Positions 1-9,089 of a stretch of 64,000 nt of DNA are shown piece by piece. The stretch is from Curvibacter sp. AEP1-3 (lineage in GTDB: Bacteria > Pseudomonadota > Gammaproteobacteria > Burkholderiales > Burkholderiaceae_C): the NCBI RefSeq assembly GCF_002163715.1, contig NZ_CP015698.1, positions 3,857,674 through 3,921,673 on the forward strand, given 5' to 3'. A program made the position numbers and the translations under genes. Position 1 is the first letter of the stretch, and each line of letters opens with the position of its first letter. The notes under the pieces are model-generated. The model had not been told where the DNA came from. It did no database searches and saw nothing but the letters and a program-made list of their open reading frames with translations.

Positions 1-1
1 C

Positions 2-160
2 CAGACCCGCAACCAGCTCAGCACCACGGTGACCACGCCTTTGGGCCAATGGGTCACGATTGCCGCCACCGGCAACGCTCCGGCTCGCCAAGGCAGTTTT
101 AGCAGCGAGGGCAGCGCCGAGGCTCGACGTTTGTTGCAGGTGCGAGTGCTGGCGCCCTGA
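2..160 (+). CDS. C-terminal end of an unidentified protein (partial)
   Basis: An open frame enters from the left edge and ends at the TGA at 158-160, leaving 52 residues that finish in RLLQVRVLAP. The visible part is rich in Thr, Ala and Gly (TPLGQWVTIAATG), a composition common in outer-membrane or secreted beta-rich proteins, but no domain can be named. The next gene is convergent on the minus strand only 35 bases away, so this is the 3' end of a plus-strand unit. Function unknown. Confidence 0.5.
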   Translation, partial: QTRNQLSTTVTTPLGQWVTIAATGNAPARQGSFSSEGSAEARRLLQVRVLAP

Positions 161-195
161 GTGCCCTCAGATAGCCCCCGGTTGCCTTTGCCTGC

Positions 196-825
196 TTAGC
201 GTGCGAGCGGGTTGGGCGTAGGCTCGGCCACCTTGTGCAAGGTGTTGCGGTCGGTGTGGTGGAAGGGCTCGTCGCGGCCCAGAATCTGGAGCACCGTGTC
301 TTCGTCGTAGCTCCAGGTGCCATCGGCGTGGAGGGTCACCTTGATGCGGAACTCGGTGGTCTTGAACGCGTGCTGCAAAAACGGCGCTGAGCAGATGCCA
401 TAGGTGTCCAGCCCATGGGTGGCTACCAGCTCAAACTCGGTGGCGTCTGCACTGGCCTTGCCTGCTGCCATGGCCACCTGCCCGCGCGGGATGGTCAGCG
501 TGTGGATGACTGTGCCAGTAGCCGGCTCCCAGAGCCAGTAACCCACCTGGTCGTGGTAGGTCTTGACCTGGTCGGGTTTGGTGACATGGGTGTGGTAGCG
601 CAGGCCGTAGAGCAGCTGGGGGCCGTTGGTTTGCGGGTCTATGGGCTGCAGCTCGATGCGCTCGTGAAACGCCTGCTTCTTGGGGCCTTCGGCTTTGGGC
701 TTCACGTCCAGGCCCCGCATGCCTTCCCAGACGCCTGCCATGCCTCGCAGCGGGCCGAGGTTGGCCAATGTGTTCACATCAACCGGATGCGGTTCGGTGT
801 AAATGTCTTTGGGAAAGTCACTCAT
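196..825 (-). CDS. Nitrobindin-like / FABP-like heme-binding beta-barrel protein
   Basis: A 209-residue cytoplasmic protein with no signal peptide. The early GVWEGMRG segment (about residues 31-38) and the late HHTDRNTLH segment (about 189-197) match the pattern of the THAP4/nitrobindin-type heme-binding barrel family, where a C-terminal histidine is the proximal heme ligand; proteins of this group bind ferric heme and can react with nitric oxide. The ATG at 825 is preceded by GGAGCAAGACC, a good ribosome site. It follows trpS on the same strand, separated by 83 bases that hold one copy of the dispersed palindromic repeat, so it may be transcribed apart. Function inferred from the family only. 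Confidence 0.7.
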   Translation of the reverse strand: MSDFPKDIYTEPHPVDVNTLANLGPLRGMAGVWEGMRGLDVKPKAEGPKKQAFHERIELQPIDPQTNGPQLLYGLRYHTHVTKPDQVKTYHDQVGYWLWEPATGTVIHTLTIPRGQVAMAAGKASADATEFELVATHGLDTYGICSAPFLQHAFKTTEFRIKVTLHADGTWSYDEDTVLQILGRDEPFHHTDRNTLHKVAEPTPNPLAR

Positions 826-860
826 GGTCTTGCTCCGTCCGGCTGGGGGTTAAATCGACT

Positions 861-907
861 GCTAGCGCTCGTCGCTATTGCTCGAGTAGCTATCAAATAA
901 ATAGCAA
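861..907 (-). repeat. Dispersed palindromic repeat, copy 1
   Basis: Read on the minus strand this is TTGCTATTTATTTGATAGCT followed by an arm with GAGCGCTAGCAG. It aligns with copies near 3193, 17209, 19741, 20851, 33601 and 37503 (shared core GCTAT-N6/7-TAGCTGCTTGCGCA and a downstream GCG-TAGCGGC-like arm). It fills the gap between trpS and the nitrobindin-like gene. Confidence 0.6.
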
Positions 908-908
908 T

Positions 909-2243
909 TCAGCCCTGTGCCTTGGCTGCCTTTTCTTTGGCGGCTTCAGCGGCAGCGGCTGCCAGTGCATCCAAGGCAGCGCTTGCGGCTGCCACGCCTG
1001 CAGCATCCACGGGCTCCAACGAGGATTGCAGTCCGGGGAGCCCGGCAGCGCCTTCACGCTGCAATTGCGCAATGGTCTGCCCGGCGTCTTTGCCGGATGC
1101 GAAGGCCTTGCTTTGCAGCAACACCGTCCCATCGGCCGCGGCGAGCTTGAAGTAAAACTGCCCATCTTTCTCGCGGTACTGCTTGAAGGACGCCAGCGCC
1201 ACTTTGTCTGCTTTGGCTGCACCAGTCTGTGCAGCGGCACTTAGGCGACGCAGACCCACGGCGCTGCGTAGCTGGGTCATGAAAGGCGTGGCGATGGCGC
1301 GTGCCTTGGCCGCACCGGCCAGCAACAGAGCCTCCACCTTTTCAGGGTGCGCCATGTAATCTTCATACGCCGAGCGCATGGGGGCAATTTCCTGGTCAAT
1401 GCGCTCGAACAGGATGGTTTTGGCGTCGCCCCAGGCAATGCCGTCGGCATACGCCTGGCGCAGCTTGGCGGTCTCTTCTTCCGAGGCAAACGCTTGGTAG
1501 ATCTGGAACAGGGCCGAGCCCTCGGTGTCCTTGGGCTCGCCGGGTGCGCGGGAATCGGTCTTGATGCCGGCAATCAGCTTCTTGAGCTGTTCGCGGCTGC
1601 TGAACAGCGGAATGGTGTTGTCGTAGCTCTTGCTCATCTTGCGGCCGTCCAGGCCGGGCAGGGTGGCGACAGACTCTTCAATCTCGGCCTGGGGCGGCAC
1701 GAAGTGCTCGCCATAGCGGTGGTTGAAGCTGGCTGCCATGTCGCGCGCCATTTCGATGTGCTGAATCTGGTCGCGCCCCACGGGCACTTTGTGCGCGTTG
1801 AACATCAAAATGTCCGCGCCCATGAGCACCGGGTACATGAAAAGGCCGGCGGTTACATCGGCATCCGGGTCGACGCCGGCGGCGGTGTTTTTGTCCACCG
1901 AGGCCTTGTAGGCGTGGGCGCGGTTGAGCACGCCCTTGCCTGTCACGCAAGTCAGGAACCAGCAGAGTTCCGGAATCTCAGGCACATCCGACTGGCGGTA
2001 AAAGGTCACATGCGAGGGGTCCAGGCCCGCGGCCAGCCAGCTCGCTGCAATCTCCAGCGTGGAGCGCTGGATGCGCTCGGGCTCGTCGATTTTGATGAGC
2101 GCGTGGTAGTCGGCCAGAAAGTAAAAACTCTCCACGCCCGGCGCTTTGCTATGCCGCACGGCGGGGCGGATGGAGCCCACGTAGTTGCCCAGATGCGGGG
2201 TGCCGGAGGTGGTGATGCCGGTGAGGAAGCGAACAGTACTCAT
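909..2243 (-). CDS. trpS: Tryptophanyl-tRNA synthetase
   Basis: A 444-residue class I aminoacyl-tRNA synthetase that charges tRNA-Trp. The HIGH-like signature appears as TPHLGNYVGS (about residues 15-24) and the KMSKS signature as GRKMSKSYDN (about 200-209). It is longer than the common ~335-residue bacterial enzyme: after the catalytic and anticodon-binding parts there is an extension of roughly 100 residues ending in an Ala/Lys/Glu-rich tail, as seen in many betaproteobacterial TrpS proteins. It is the last gene of a minus-strand run and follows the site-2 protease gene by 39 bases. Housekeeping gene; identification secure. Confidence 0.97.
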   Translation of the reverse strand: MSTVRFLTGITTSGTPHLGNYVGSIRPAVRHSKAPGVESFYFLADYHALIKIDEPERIQRSTLEIAASWLAAGLDPSHVTFYRQSDVPEIPELCWFLTCVTGKGVLNRAHAYKASVDKNTAAGVDPDADVTAGLFMYPVLMGADILMFNAHKVPVGRDQIQHIEMARDMAASFNHRYGEHFVPPQAEIEESVATLPGLDGRKMSKSYDNTIPLFSSREQLKKLIAGIKTDSRAPGEPKDTEGSALFQIYQAFASEEETAKLRQAYADGIAWGDAKTILFERIDQEIAPMRSAYEDYMAHPEKVEALLLAGAAKARAIATPFMTQLRSAVGLRRLSAAAQTGAAKADKVALASFKQYREKDGQFYFKLAAADGTVLLQSKAFASGKDAGQTIAQLQREGAAGLPGLQSSLEPVDAAGVAAASAALDALAAAAAEAAKEKAAKAQG

Positions 2244-2282
2244 GGGTGCAAATCTATCAGTCGAATCTGGGGGGGTGACGCT

Positions 2283-2951
2283 TCAGCGCGCCAGCATGGA
2301 AAAAGGGGTGAGCAGCAAGTCCAGCAAGCCGAAGGTCAGCGACATCACGGGCTGCATCCACACTGCGCTGAGCACACCGGCAATCACCAGCGCCATCACA
2401 ATGAAGAAGCCCCAGGGCTCAATGCGCGAGAAGGTCAGTGCCTGCTTGAGCGGCAGCAGTCCGACCATGATGCGCCCGCCATCCAGCGGAGGCAGTGGGA
2501 AGAGGTTGAACGCGAACATCACCACGTTAACCAGCACACCGCCTTCGCACATTTTCAGGAAGAAGGGTTCGGTCACGCCGGCGCCGCTCAGCAGGTACAT
2601 GCCTATACCCCATGCCAGCGCCATGGCCAAGTTGGCACCCGGGCCTGCCAGGGCCACCCAGATCATGTCGCGCTTGGGGTTGCGCAAGTTTCCAAACCGC
2701 ACGGGCACGGGCTTGGCATAGCCAAACAAAAAGGCGCCCGAGGTCGCAAAGTACAAAAGCAGCGGCATCAGGATGGTGCCTACCGGGTCTATGTGTTTGG
2801 CGGGGTTAAGGGTGATGCGCCCCAGCATGGCGGCGGTCTTGTCGCCGAAGTAAAGGGCCGCATAGCCGTGAGCCGCTTCGTGCACGGTGATAGCGAATAG
2901 CACCGGCAAGGCATAGATGGCGACAGTTTGGATCAGGTTGGCAATGTCCAC
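2283..2951 (-). CDS. Site-2 protease family protein (peptidase M50)
   Basis: A 222-residue multi-spanning membrane metalloprotease. The zinc-binding HEAAH motif (residues 24-28) sits in the first membrane segment, and the second motif NLFPLPPLDGG (about 149-159) supplies the LDG aspartate ligand. This compact form without a PDZ domain matches the Rip2/Rip3-like branch of S2P proteases that cut substrates inside or near the membrane; the substrate here is unknown. It lies between the YrdC/YciO gene and trpS in a minus-strand run, a neighbourhood common in Burkholderiales. Confidence 0.9.
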   Translation of the reverse strand: MDIANLIQTVAIYALPVLFAITVHEAAHGYAALYFGDKTAAMLGRITLNPAKHIDPVGTILMPLLLYFATSGAFLFGYAKPVPVRFGNLRNPKRDMIWVALAGPGANLAMALAWGIGMYLLSGAGVTEPFFLKMCEGGVLVNVVMFAFNLFPLPPLDGGRIMVGLLPLKQALTFSRIEPWGFFIVMALVIAGVLSAVWMQPVMSLTFGLLDLLLTPFSMLAR

Positions 2952-3010
2952 AGGGGAGGTTTTCTCAGTTGGTCAGGGGAGGGCGGTGAAATCAGGATAC
3001 CCCGCCGGCT

Positions 3011-3634
3011 TCAGAGCCCAAGCAATGCGGGGTCTCCGCCACCTTGGCGAATCAGCTCCGGCTCATCGCCGGTCAGGTCAATGACGGTGGTGGGCTCCAG
3101 TGCACAGGCACCTGCATCGATGACGGCCGCGATCTGGTGCTCGTAGCGTTCGCGGATGTCTTGTGCGTCGTTGAGTGGCTCGGACTCACCTTTTGCTATC
3201 AAAGTAGTAGCTAGCAGCGCAGATCCATAGTGCGCCAGAAGCTCCTGGAGCACTTGGTGCTCAGGCACCCTCAGACCTATGGTCTTGCGGGAAGGGTGAC
3301 TGACCCGGCGCGGCACTTCCTTGCTGGCTTCCAGAATGAAGGTGTAGGCGCCCGGTGTAGCGGCCTTGAGCAGGCGGTATTGCCTGTTGTCGACTCGCGC
3401 GTAGTTGGCCAGCTCACTCAGGTCGCGGCACAGCAGGGTCAGGTGGTGCTTGTCGTCCACCCCGCGGATGCTGCGCAACTTGTCGGCCGCGGCCTTGTCG
3501 TCCAGGTGGCAGACCAGCGCGTAGCTGGAGTCGGTGGGTACCGCCAGAATGCCGCCTTTTTCCAGCAGGGCGATGGCTTGCTTGAGCAAGCGGGGCTGGG
3601 GGTTGTCGGGGTGAACGTCGAAAAACTGCGCCAT
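3011..3634 (-). CDS. YciO/YrdC/Sua5-type L-threonylcarbamoyladenylate synthase-like protein
   Basis: A 207-residue protein of the YrdC/Sua5/YciO fold. It begins MAQFFDVHPDNPQPRLLKQA and contains the GGILAVPTDSSYALVC nucleotide/carbamate-binding region (about residues 28-43). Members of this fold make threonylcarbamoyl-AMP for t6A in ANN-decoding tRNAs; the 206-208 residue YciO branch has weaker or unproven activity, and this length and start fit YciO best. It is followed 59 bases on by the site-2 protease. The segment around 3193-3233 overlaps a copy of the dispersed repeat yet stays in frame. Confidence 0.88.
   Translation of the reverse strand: MAQFFDVHPDNPQPRLLKQAIALLEKGGILAVPTDSSYALVCHLDDKAAADKLRSIRGVDDKHHLTLLCRDLSELANYARVDNRQYRLLKAATPGAYTFILEASKEVPRRVSHPSRKTIGLRVPEHQVLQELLAHYGSALLATTLIAKGESEPLNDAQDIRERYEHQIAAVIDAGACALEPTTVIDLTGDEPELIRQGGGDPALLGL
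3193..3233 (+). repeat. Dispersed palindromic repeat, copy 2 (inside the yciO-like gene)
   Basis: TTGCTATCAAAGTAGTAGCT followed by AGCAGCGCAGATCC aligns with the shared core of the other copies. It lies inside the yciO-like coding region and encodes part of an ALLATTLIAKG segment, so it does not break the frame. Because the family normally has a similar LLSTTLI segment here, chance resemblance is possible. Confidence 0.35.
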
Positions 3635-3676
3635 GGCGGGGTGGCGCCAAAGCGCCGGTCCTCAAAGGTTGTCGGG

Positions 3677-4531
3677 TTACTGGATGCGTGCGCTGAGCAA
3701 TTCCCACACGGGGGTCAGGCCGCCGGGCAGGTAAGGCAGGGTGCCCAGTTCGGTGTGGCTCTCCAGCGGGCTGTGGAAATCGCTGCCGCGCGAAGCAGCC
3801 AAACCGAATTCCTTGGCGGTGCCCGCATAGGTCACGTATTCAGCCGCCGAATGGCTGCCCGTTACGACTTCCACGCCTTGGCCACCGTGGCCCTTGAATT
3901 CGGTGAACAAGGCAAATTCCTCGTTCGGACTGAACTTGTAGCGCGCTGGGTGCGCGATGATGGCCATGCCACCGGCTTGAGTGATCCATTGCACGGCGTC
4001 CTTCAGGGTCGCCCATCGGTGGGGCACATAGCCCGGTTTGCCTTCGGTCAGGTACTTGCGGAAGACTTCATTGGTGTCCTTGCAGGCCCCGGTCTCAACC
4101 AGAAAGCGGGCGAAGTGGGTGCGCGAAATCAGTTCGGGGTTGCCGACAAATTTCAGGGCACCCTCAAAGGCGTCTTTGATGCCAACTTTGGCCAGCCCGT
4201 CGGACATTTCCATGGCCCGTTCTTTGCGCCCGCCGCGGGTGCGTTGCAGCCCGAGGCGTAAATCGTCGTTGTCGGCATCAAAGCCCAATCCGACGATGTG
4301 CACGGTCTGGTGCAAAAACGTGACCGAAATCTCCACCCCGGTGAGGTAGCGCATGCCTTGGGCGTGCGCGGCGTCACGGGCGCGTTGCAGGCCACCGATC
4401 TCGTCGTGGTCGGTCAGGGCCCAGAGTTCCACGCCGTTGGACTTGGCGCGTTCGGCCAGGGCTTCCGGCGTGAGGGTGCCATCGGACACCACAGAGTGGC
4501 AATGGAGGTCAGCGTTGAGTATGTTGGTCAC
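3677..4531 (-). CDS. PHP-domain phosphoesterase (3',5'-nucleoside bisphosphate phosphatase / RNase AM type)
   Basis: A 284-residue PHP-fold metal-dependent phosphoesterase. The first PHP motif is ADLHCHSVVSDG (about residues 8-19), the second ALTDHDEIGG (about 38-47), and a late GSDFHSP (about 246-252) supplies further metal ligands. Characterised relatives (E. coli YciV/RNase AM, Chromobacterium Cv1693) hydrolyse 3',5'-nucleoside bisphosphates and trim RNA 5' ends. It sits between rluA-like and yciO-like genes on the same strand; the pairing with yciO resembles the yciV-yciO neighbourhood known from enterobacteria. Confidence 0.92.
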   Translation of the reverse strand: MTNILNADLHCHSVVSDGTLTPEALAERAKSNGVELWALTDHDEIGGLQRARDAAHAQGMRYLTGVEISVTFLHQTVHIVGLGFDADNDDLRLGLQRTRGGRKERAMEMSDGLAKVGIKDAFEGALKFVGNPELISRTHFARFLVETGACKDTNEVFRKYLTEGKPGYVPHRWATLKDAVQWITQAGGMAIIAHPARYKFSPNEEFALFTEFKGHGGQGVEVVTGSHSAAEYVTYAGTAKEFGLAASRGSDFHSPLESHTELGTLPYLPGGLTPVWELLSARIQ

Positions 4532-4576
4532 CGCTTCATTTTAGGCGCTGCCCCCGCCTGCACTGCCGCACGGGGC

Positions 4577-5251
4577 TTAAAACGGCACGGGCGCGATGAA
4601 TTCCACCACCTGAGCGCTGACCGGGTGGGGGATGGACAAGGTGCGGGCATGCAGTTGCAAGCGGTCTGACAGGGCCAGGGCCTCCGGGGTGGCGTACAGC
4701 GTGTCGCCCAGCATGGGGTGGCCCAAGGCCTGCATGTGTACGCGCAGTTGGTGGGTGCGGCCCGTGACCGGCTCCAGCTCCACGCGTGAACATCCTCGGG
4801 CGGCATCCACGGCGATGCAGCGCCAGCGGGTCAGGGCTTGCTGGCCTTCGGCATGGTTGACCGTGCGTTTGGGGCGGTTGGGCCAGTCCACCAGTAAGGG
4901 CAGGTCGATTTCGTGCCAGTCGTCACTGACCGGCAGCAGGCCGATCACTACGGCCTCGTAGCGCTTGTCCACCAGCCTTTTTTCGAAAGACAGGTTGATA
5001 GCCCGTTGGACGACTATGCCGCGTGCCATGACCACCAGGCCCGAGGTGTCCCGGTCCAGCCGGTGCACGATCAGGGCTTCCGGGTACTCGTCTTGCGCAC
5101 GTTTGCTCAGGCAGTCCTGTTTGGCTTCTCCGCGGCCGGGTACGGTCAGCAGGCCGGCAGGTTTGTTGAGCACCAGCATTGCATCGTCCACGTACACCAC
5201 GGGCAGCTCGGTCTGGGCAGGCGGGTTGTAGTGGTCGTCAGGGCTGTGCAT
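4577..5251 (-). CDS. RluA-family RNA pseudouridine synthase
   Basis: A 224-residue pseudouridine synthase. The catalytic aspartate lies in VHRLDRDTSGLVVMA (about residues 62-76), the hallmark of the RluA family, and GRTHQLRVHMQALGHPMLGD (about 164-183) is the conserved later motif. There is no S4 domain in front, so it belongs to the short RluA/RluC-like class; whether it acts on 23S rRNA or tRNA cannot be read from the sequence. Its start overlaps the 3' end of the histidine kinase gene by 14 bases, suggesting translational coupling. Confidence 0.93.
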   Translation of the reverse strand: MHSPDDHYNPPAQTELPVVYVDDAMLVLNKPAGLLTVPGRGEAKQDCLSKRAQDEYPEALIVHRLDRDTSGLVVMARGIVVQRAINLSFEKRLVDKRYEAVVIGLLPVSDDWHEIDLPLLVDWPNRPKRTVNHAEGQQALTRWRCIAVDAARGCSRVELEPVTGRTHQLRVHMQALGHPMLGDTLYATPEALALSDRLQLHARTLSIPHPVSAQVVEFIAPVPF

Positions 5252-7445
5252 CGGGGTGGCTGATCAATCGCTGCACGGTTTCGCACAGTTCGTTCACATC
5301 ATTAGGTTTGTAGATGAGGGCGCTGGCGCCCTCTTGCAGGGCCCGTTGCTCGATTTCCGGGGTGACATAGCCGGAGGCCACTGCCACGGGCAGGTCGGCA
5401 CGGATGGCTTTGGCATCCCGCAGCAAGTCCAGGCCACTGTAGCCCGGCATGTTGTAGTCGGTGACCAGCAGGTCGTAAATCTCTGGCTGGCTGCGCAGGG
5501 CGGCTTCGGCCTCCAGAGGGTCGGTAAACACCGTGACCTTGAAACCCTTGCGGGTGAGTACCCGGTTCACCAGAAAAACCAGTGCCTGGTCATCGTCCAC
5601 ATACATAACGTGCCGGCCGCGGCCTTCTACTTCGGTGACCGGCTCGGGCTCCGAGGCCTCTACCGGCGCGGCACCTGTGGCGGGGAAATACAGCGTGAAT
5701 ACGCTGCCCTCGTTGGGGGCGCTCTGCACATCAATACCTCCCTGGTGGGTTTGCATGATTCCGTGCACCACGGCCAAGCCCAGCCCGGTGCCCTGGCCCA
5801 CCTGGCGGGTGGTGAAAAAAGGCTCGAAGATGCGCTCAATGGTTTGCTGGCTCATGCCGCTGCCGGTATCGCGCACGCGCAAAGTCACATAGCGGCCTGG
5901 GGGCACGCCGATGCGGTCATTGAACGGCAGTGAGAGGGTCGTAGTACTCAGCTCAATGGTCACGGAGCCTTTGTTGTGTCCCAGCGCAAGGATGGCGTTG
6001 GTGCACAGGTTTAGAAGGGCCTGCTCGACTTGGGTCGCATCGGCCAGCACCAAGGGGCAGCCCTCGGCCACCACTAGTTTGAAATCCACGCCCGGCGGAA
6101 TGGCCACGCGCACCAGGCGCTGGGTCTCGTGAATGACTTCGGCCAGCTGGATAGGTACTCGCTTGGGCGGCTCGTTACGGCTGAAGGTCAAAATCTGGCG
6201 CACCAGATCGCGGGCGCGCCGGCCGGCTTTCTCAATTTCTACCAGGCTCACCAGGGCGGATGACCCGGCAGGCGTGTCCTGCTTGGCCAGATCCACGTTG
6301 CCCAGAATGGCGCTCAGGATGTTGTTGAAGTCGTGCGCAATGCCGCCGGCCATGGTGCCCATGGCCTGCATTTTCTGTGATTCACGCAGCTGGGTTTCCA
6401 GGGCAATCCGTTGGGCTTCAGCCAGCTTTTTGGAGGTGAGGTCGCGCGCAAAAATTGTGGTGATGGAGCCCTGCATGCCCGGCTGTCCGCGCATGGCAAT
6501 GGCGTTGGGGTCATCTGAGCGAAAGGGCGTGCGGGTACGCAAGCGGCGCTCCAGCGACACACTGATTTCTACATAGATTTGCTTGCCGCCCAATGTGGTG
6601 GCGGTGAACTCGCCCAGCATGGCCTGCGCAGGCACATTGCCTTCACTCAGGGCTCTTTCCACATCGGGCAAGAACTGCCCCACGCGGGCGCCGAAAGCCT
6701 GCTCCGCCGGGCATTCAAACAAGGCGGTAGCGGCCGGGTTGAAGACGGTAATGAGTTGCTTGTCGTCGATACACAAAATGGCATCCAGCGACGAATTGAT
6801 GATGGCCGCCATGCGGTTCTCGCTCAGCAGCAGGTCCTCGTTGCGCTGGCGTAGAACGGCCGCACTTTCCAACAGAGCATGGCGCTGGGTGAGTAGCGGC
6901 CCTTGGTCAATCACGGCGCAAATGAAGTGCGCCAGATCGTCGCTGGGGTTCTCGATGCGGGCAATGTGCAGATCGCCGGTGAACGTGCCTTGCGTTCCCG
7001 ACAGGAACTGCACCTCATTGACTTCGCTGGTACCTTCTTGGCGCGCGCTGGAGAAGGCCACTGCCACTTCATCTGTGTGTTCGGGACCTACAAATGGCAG
7101 CAGGAAATTCAGCGGGGGATCATTTTCCAGCGGCTGAAACAGGCGCAGTGCCATGGCATTGCTCGCCAGCACCAGGCCACCCTCGTCTACCACCATCAGG
7201 GCCAGCGGCACATTGGAGAACAGGGTGGCAAATCGTTCCGAGGCGCCTTCGGCTTCCTGTTGCGAATAGCGAAGCGCCTTGTTCTGGATTTCAAGTTCGG
7301 CCTGGTATTTGCGCAGGTCCTCAATCATCTGAGACGGCGCATAGCCGTCGATGATCATGTGTTGGCCTGCACGACCTTCCGCCCAGGGCGCGGGCACCGT
7401 CCGCAGGTTGAATTGCGGCCTGCGATTACGGGGGAACGAAGGCAT
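5238..7445 (-). CDS. Hybrid sensor histidine kinase with C-terminal receiver
   Basis: A 735-residue kinase without an obvious transmembrane segment, so probably cytoplasmic. Order: N-terminal coiled-coil/PAS-like region (about 30-190), a second PAS-like domain (about 205-330), a HisKA dimerisation domain with phospho-acceptor in [13 protein letters not shown] (about 368-380), a HATPase domain ending in [15 protein letters not shown] (about 557-571), and a receiver domain starting [13 protein letters not shown] with phospho-aspartate in [12 protein letters not shown] (about 657-668). This layout resembles NtrB-like hybrid kinases. Its start overlaps the stop of the upstream nucleotidase gene by one base (TGATG). 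No DNA-binding partner regulator is adjacent, so the output is unknown. Confidence 0.93.
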   Translation of the reverse strand: MPSFPRNRRPQFNLRTVPAPWAEGRAGQHMIIDGYAPSQMIEDLRKYQAELEIQNKALRYSQQEAEGASERFATLFSNVPLALMVVDEGGLVLASNAMALRLFQPLENDPPLNFLLPFVGPEHTDEVAVAFSSARQEGTSEVNEVQFLSGTQGTFTGDLHIARIENPSDDLAHFICAVIDQGPLLTQRHALLESAAVLRQRNEDLLLSENRMAAIINSSLDAILCIDDKQLITVFNPAATALFECPAEQAFGARVGQFLPDVERALSEGNVPAQAMLGEFTATTLGGKQIYVEISVSLERRLRTRTPFRSDDPNAIAMRGQPGMQGSITTIFARDLTSKKLAEAQRIALETQLRESQKMQAMGTMAGGIAHDFNNILSAILGNVDLAKQDTPAGSSALVSLVEIEKAGRRARDLVRQILTFSRNEPPKRVPIQLAEVIHETQRLVRVAIPPGVDFKLVVAEGCPLVLADATQVEQALLNLCTNAILALGHNKGSVTIELSTTTLSLPFNDRIGVPPGRYVTLRVRDTGSGMSQQTIERIFEPFFTTRQVGQGTGLGLAVVHGIMQTHQGGIDVQSAPNEGSVFTLYFPATGAAPVEASEPEPVTEVEGRGRHVMYVDDDQALVFLVNRVLTRKGFKVTVFTDPLEAEAALRSQPEIYDLLVTDYNMPGYSGLDLLRDAKAIRADLPVAVASGYVTPEIEQRALQEGASALIYKPNDVNELCETVQRLISHPDAQP

Positions 7446-9082
7446 CAGCGGCGAACCACTTGGTCACCCGGCTGGAAATCAGCAGCTTTCAGCGGACTGT
7501 GTGCAGCAATAAAGCCACGAAGCACGTCCGCATCCACAAAGCCGGTGTCCACGTAGCTGGGGTGCCCCACCACTTTGGGGTAACCGTCTCCGCCCGAGGC
7601 CACAAAATTATTGATGGCCATGCGGTACTTGCCAGCAGGGTCAATGGCTTTACCCGCTACGGTGGCTTGCACCACCGCACCTTTGTCGATGACAAGGCGT
7701 ATTCCTGCAAATTGCGGGAAGGCACCGGAGCCCGGTGTCATTTTCGCAATGACACCCAAGTAATCCATGACTTCCTTGCCCGTGAAATCCACCACAGCAA
7801 TGGTGTTACCGAAGGGGTGTACGGTGACTACGTCTTTGTACGTGATCTTGCCTGCCGGGAGCGAATCGCGCACGCCACCCGCGTTGACCACGGCAAAGTC
7901 CGCCTTGGTTTTCTCCATCATGGAGCGGCCGATCATCACGCCCAAAGCGGCGGGCTGGCTGCGAACCACACTGCGGTCGCCTTCGAGCTTGCCATCGCTG
8001 CTACCCACTTCCATCATCAGCTTTTGTTGCCCAAATTCCTGAAAAGGCTTGAGCATTTGCAGCATCTCTGGGGACTCTGCGATCTCCGGGGTGTAGGTCA
8101 CAAGGCTGGTTTTGCCGTCCGCCGTTTTGACCGGCTTTTTGAGGTTGATGGGGATCAGCGCGTATTTCACCAGCTTGAACTCACCGTTCTTGTACGTGAA
8201 GTCGGCACGGCCCACGTACTTGCCCCATTCGTGCGCTTGCACGACCCAAGTGCCGTTCTGGCGATCAGGCTTGCAGTCGCCGCCGGGAACGTACGCGCGG
8301 TCAAGTACGTTTTCAGCCTTCATGCAGGCGGGGTTTTGGGTGTGGCCGCCCACGATCATGTCAATGCCTTTGACCGCGCGCGCGAGTTCCACATCGCCGG
8401 GTGCCTGGGTGCCATGGGTGCCGTTCTCGTAGTGCCCCATGTGCGTGGCAGCGATCACGACGTCGGCTTTGCCGCGCAACTCGGGAACCAACTTCGCAGC
8501 TTCAGTCTGCGCATTGCGGAATTCGATGTTGCGGATGTTGTCGGGGTGCACCATCTTCTGGGTGTCTTCGGTGGTCAATCCCATCACCGCCACGCGCACG
8601 CCCCCTAGGTTGAACAGCTTGTAGGGCTCAAACATGCGCTTGCCATCACGGTAGATGTTGGCGGACAGCATCGGGAAGGTCGCCAGGTCACGCTGCATCT
8701 GCAGCACCACGGGGGGCTTGTCGAACTCGTGGTTTCCCACCGCCATCGCGTCATAACCCAGCAGGTTCATCCCGCGGAAGTCCGGAACGGCGTCTTGCAG
8801 GTCAGACTCGGGCACGCCGGTGTTCACGTCGCCACCATCGAGCAGCAGGCTGTAGCCGCCTGCGGCCGCCACTTCCTTGCGGATTTGATCCACCACGGTT
8901 TTGCGCGCGGCCATGCCGTATTCGCCATCACGGTTTTTCCAGAAACGGCCATGGTGGTCGTTGGTGTGGAGGATGGTGATGGCGTACTCCTTGTCCGGCT
9001 GAGGGCCTTTTGAAGGGAGGCCTGCACAGCCCGCCAAAACGAGCGCGGAACAAAGGGAAATCAGTCGGAAAGAGGGGTGCAT
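7445..9082 (-). CDS. 5'-nucleotidase/2',3'-cyclic phosphodiesterase-like lipoprotein
   Basis: About 545 residues. From the ATG at 9082 it begins MHPSFRLISL and reaches the lipobox LVLAGC, so it should be a lipid-anchored periplasmic protein; a start at 9106 would overlap the upstream gene and weaken the signal peptide. Metallophosphatase motifs are HTNDHHGRF, GDVNTG and VGNHEFD; the C-terminal half carries the 5'-nucleotidase substrate domain (NAGGVRDSLPAG, VHPFGNTIAVVD). Known relatives (UshA-like) remove phosphate from extracellular nucleotides for salvage. It is followed by the hybrid kinase with a one-base overlap and starts 8 bases after the triheme cytochrome gene. Confidence 0.93.
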   Translation of the reverse strand: MHPSFRLISLCSALVLAGCAGLPSKGPQPDKEYAITILHTNDHHGRFWKNRDGEYGMAARKTVVDQIRKEVAAAGGYSLLLDGGDVNTGVPESDLQDAVPDFRGMNLLGYDAMAVGNHEFDKPPVVLQMQRDLATFPMLSANIYRDGKRMFEPYKLFNLGGVRVAVMGLTTEDTQKMVHPDNIRNIEFRNAQTEAAKLVPELRGKADVVIAATHMGHYENGTHGTQAPGDVELARAVKGIDMIVGGHTQNPACMKAENVLDRAYVPGGDCKPDRQNGTWVVQAHEWGKYVGRADFTYKNGEFKLVKYALIPINLKKPVKTADGKTSLVTYTPEIAESPEMLQMLKPFQEFGQQKLMMEVGSSDGKLEGDRSVVRSQPAALGVMIGRSMMEKTKADFAVVNAGGVRDSLPAGKITYKDVVTVHPFGNTIAVVDFTGKEVMDYLGVIAKMTPGSGAFPQFAGIRLVIDKGAVVQATVAGKAIDPAGKYRMAINNFVASGGDGYPKVVGHPSYVDTGFVDADVLRGFIAAHSPLKAADFQPGDQVVRR

Positions 9083-9089
9083 GGTGGGC

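Noticed and set aside
1347..2900. Long plus-strand open frame of 517 codons opposite trpS
   Set aside because: It is the antisense shadow of trpS and the site-2 protease; composition is His/Gln/Gly-rich with no domain.
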